Positions 60,816 through 64,000 of a stretch of 64,000 nucleotides of DNA are shown one piece after another. A program made the translations under genes and the position numbers. The DNA comes from Poecilobothrus nobilitatus (Eukaryota; Arthropoda; Insecta; Diptera; Dolichopodidae). The stretch is taken from NCBI GenBank assembly GCA_947095535.1, contig OX352773.1:267708515-267772514 (forward strand), written 5' to 3'. Below the pieces are notes generated by a model. The model saw only the letters and a list, made by a program, of their open reading frames with translations. It did no database searches and had not been told where the DNA came from. The first letter of the stretch is position 1; the number at the start of each line of letters is the position of its first letter.

Positions 60816-63800
60816 CTAGAAAAAAAAATAAATAAAAAAAAATTAATTAAAAATTATTGAATCAAATATTAATACATTAAAGTTTGCATAAAAATAAAAA
60901 ATAGATAATAATCCTATTAATTAATTTGTAAAAAGATTGTCCTTTGAAGAACTTAACAAGGGCAAAATATATATTTAAAAAAAAATAAAAAAATAAATTT
61001 TAAACATAATATATCACCTACAATTATTTTTGTATCAAATTTTCTAATTAATTTTGAAAATTTTTATTCAATTTTATTAAAAAGAATTTAGAGAGAACTC
61101 TTAAATTTTCCTTTAAGAATTTATGATATCTTTCCCTATCATATGACAGCTTACGATGTCCTACTATTTTATAAAGATCTACATTTTTAATTGTTTGGTT
61201 CGTTTTTATATCAAATAAGAAGAATTTTTGAAATATTCTAAGTGGAATGGAATTTAATACTTAAATTGCTATTATTAATTTTTTTTTCTAGATTTTTATG
61301 ACCATATAAATCTAGATTAAGTATATTTTGTCAAAAAACCGACTGTAAAATAATAATTTTCGAAGTTAATATTAAATTTTTTCGAAGAATTTTGCTCTAA
61401 AATAAAAAAAAAAAAGAAAATAGAATAAATACATATAAATACCAAAAAATATTAAAATAAAAGCCATAAACAGATTATGAATAAAACAAATTTTAAGGAT
61501 TCAGTAACAAATTTATGGCTTTAATAGAATAATGTTATATTTAGATGTGTCCATATATAGCAAATACAATCTTAAACCTTGTATGTGCTATAGGGTGATA
61601 ATGAACTTGAACGATAAATTTTAGTTTATTATGACAAGGAATTCTTTTCGTTATTTTATCAGAATTTGAAGAGCAGAATATATTTTATGAAGTTCTTAAA
61701 CTTAACTTAATTAAAAAGTAATACAAGTAATATTTTAACTTAAATTGACATCATTTTAAGAGATGAAGGAAGATTTGTGTACAGTATATATAGTTTTTGC
61801 TATAATAATATTAAAATTTATGAAATTTAACTTTCTCATTCTGATTGAAAAAATGTTAATATTAGAAAATATAAATTAGACAAACATAATAAATATCGGT
61901 AGATAATTAAAATCTTTTATAAATATAAATTTTTTGCTCTCTAAGTATGCTATATATATATATGTATATACAATTAAATGTATATGTAAATATATATATT
62001 TCTTGAACTTATTTTTAAAGTTTACCCTTTTGATTTTTTAAGAATAAATCCTTAAAATTTAAAAAAGGAGCTTTTTAAGTATTTTATAGTATTTTAGGTT
62101 TTTGACATTAAATAATTTGTTATAAAAATTCTGTATGTATATAAATCCTTTTTCTAAATGTGAATGAATTTTTGAAAACGGAAAATTTTATATTAACCTG
62201 TTTAAAATTGGTATTTTTATATTTAATAGCACTGTTTTCTTTACAAATTTTTAAGAAATTTGCATATTTTGTTTAATTTTACAATTATTAAATTATTTTA
62301 AGGTGCATTCGAAAAAATTAGTGGCAGTATTATAAGGTAATGCAACGTCAGAAGAAGTAAACTATGGAAAACAATCTATAAAGCGATCAATATGTCTTAA
62401 ATTAACAAACATTTACAAATTCTAAAAACAAAAAGAAGTATTTTACCTCTATGTGAAAATTTTATATTTTTTTGCATTTTACTATTTTTTTTCTTTTTTA
62501 CTTCACTCCTCGGTGGGGGCATAGGGTTTACACAAGACATTTTTATTGAACTCGGTTATATTTTTTGGGTATTTTTTCAGGATATGTTAATTTTATTCAG
62601 TTCCAGAAGAATTGTTCGACGTCAGGTGTTGTCGATCGACCGCATCTTCTAGTGCCATTTTTAAATCATTTTCGCTTTGTTTTCATCAGACTTATTTCAT
62701 TATATCATGTAATACTATGGTGAACAACAACCTTGAGAATGTCGGTAAGTTTGTTTTGCTGTTGATTTCATGTGAAATGTATCACTGGTTTGACCTTTAT
62801 GAACTTGTTCTGCTTGATAATAAATAGCATCTATGAGGCAAATGATTTTTTTAGATTTTCCTTTGCTCCTCAATGCAATATTGCGGAGCGCTCAGTTATA
62901 TTAAACGCTTTCTCGAAATCAATAAAGAAAATATAAAATTGTGATCTATATTCTATAGGCTGTTCAACGATTATTTGGAGAGTGTTGGTTTCGTTTATAC
63001 AGGACAGAAACCAGTTGGTTTTTTAAGTATTGATTTTTTATATATTATTTAAAGTATATGAATCAATAAAAAAATTTCTACTCTGTAAATTCTTTTTTAA
63101 ATTCAGAACAAAAAACTTTAACTTCAAATTACAAAAACAAAAAAAAAAAAAAATTGAAATCATTACCCATGAATAGACTAAAAAAAAATAGTAAAATGTT
63201 GAATTCAACTATTTAATATACTAAGTAAAATAATTTTTATTTTTTTGTTTTTTTTATAATAATTTATCAGAAAAACTTAAACAGTTAAGAGTCTGGGAAC
63301 ACTTCAAAAAGTTAAAATTGATATCTAAAATAATTTGACCAAATATTTTTTTTTATTTATTTATCAAACTAGAAAAAAAAAAAAACAAAAAATTATCCAT
63401 TAAAAACTTTCACTTCAATAATTGCAACCATCATTACAATTTCTTTAAAAGGAAACAAAATAAAAAATGAGAGAAATTTACAATCTATTCACATTTAAAT
63501 TGTGCATTATTTTGAAAAATTTCCCTTCAATTCATTTTTATTATTTTTTTTAAAATAAAATTTCGTTTCAGTTCAGTTGTTTCAATTCAGTTTGTTTCTT
63601 TATGATAAAAACAAAAAACACTATTTTCTTTATTTAAAAATCAAGTAAACTTTATTGCTTTAGTTTTATAGTTAATAATTCTCACTTATTCTACTTTAAT
63701 TTCCGCTTTAAGTTTTTTTTTTTTTTATACAAAAAATAATTTATAACATATAAAAAAAAAATATACTCATACCAAAGATAATTTAACCAACCAGAATGAA

Positions 63801-64000
63801 ATAAACGGAAAAAAGTTTTTTTTATTTTTAAATTTAAACTATCGGCACATTTTTTATCTGTTTCGATTTTTAAGTAAGTATCGAACAAAAAAAAAATTTG
63901 TGAAAATTTAAGAAAAAAAAAAGGAAATAAATTGTATAAAAAATTTTGCTTCATAACTCATTTTAATACAAAAGTTTTAGATTCTCTTTCCTTGTTTTGT
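60816..64000. other. Upstream intronic DNA
   Basis: It lies directly 5' of the acceptor of exon 1, so at least its left part is intron. There is no exon-like stretch with coding composition. A decayed LINE reverse-transcriptase segment occupies 62490-63022. The rest is AT-rich with poly-T/poly-A tracts. Promoter and first exon are not visible. Confidence 0.65.
62490..63022 (-). pseudogene. Non-LTR retrotransposon reverse transcriptase, decayed
   Basis: The minus strand encodes LQIIVEQPIEYRSQFY followed by IFFIDFEKAFNITERSA near 62890-62990. This matches the first catalytic reverse-transcriptase motif of non-LTR ORF2 proteins ('EY/W-x-S-x-x-x-x-x-F-[IV]-D-F-E-K-A-F', containing the catalytic aspartate). 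Downstream in another frame come KIICLIDAIYYQAEQVHKGQ and a degraded RHSQGCCSP, the 'RQGC-LSP' motif. Stops and frameshifts interrupt it. Its downstream edge reads CTATGCCCCCACCGAGGAGT, similar to a piece at 37189-37212, so both may be 3' ends of one LINE family. Confidence 0.75.

Noticed and set aside
60197..60819. Other-frame ORFs over the linker exon, including poly-N, poly-L and poly-C peptides
   Set aside because: CAA/CAG repeats leave several frames open. Only the frame with SLCADDNCGK joins in phase with the RasGEF exons.

Overview
The window is extremely AT-rich, gene-poor eukaryotic nuclear DNA. It looks like an insect, most likely a fly. The evidence is long introns full of transposon relics, glutamine-rich coding exons made of mixed CAA/CAG codons, GT-AG splice sites, and several repeats with the architecture of the dipteran DINE-1/HINE (Helentron-derived) family. 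I cannot name the species.

I can support only one protein-coding gene. It lies on the minus strand and is incomplete at both ends. Four internal exons are visible, in transcription order: 60815-60101, 32900-32680, 32565-32368 and 7375-7230. Their splice phases are compatible (1, 0, 0), and joined they encode about 426 residues. The first exon is a long low-complexity region rich in Q, S, T and G. The next three enter a RasGEF (CDC25-homology) catalytic domain, so the product is probably a guanine-nucleotide exchange factor for a Ras-family GTPase. A glutamine-rich stretch is inserted inside the catalytic region. The introns are about 27.2 kb, 114 bp and 25.0 kb. More exons must lie beyond both edges.

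The rest is intron or flank colonised by mobile elements. Region 1-7229 holds a PIF/Harbinger relic with clean TAA target duplications, a fold-back element, two tRNA-like SINEs and an old DINE-like remnant. Intron 7376-32367 holds a DINE-like element with a SINE nested in it, a DINE-like element with a 142-bp tandem array (12652-13856), two small inverted-repeat elements and a tandem pair of SINEs. Intron 32901-60100 holds a pogo-like MITE, a tRNA-like sequence, a LINE relic, and two very similar 1.5-kb DINE-like copies in opposite orientation (38994-40460 and 53396-54980), with older relatives nearby. The upstream flank 60816-64000 carries a decayed LINE reverse transcriptase.

I saw no rRNA, canonical tRNA, CRISPR array, bacterial-type operon or intact transposase. 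The most notable structures are the tandem-array DINE, the inverted DINE pair, and the glutamine insertion in the RasGEF core.
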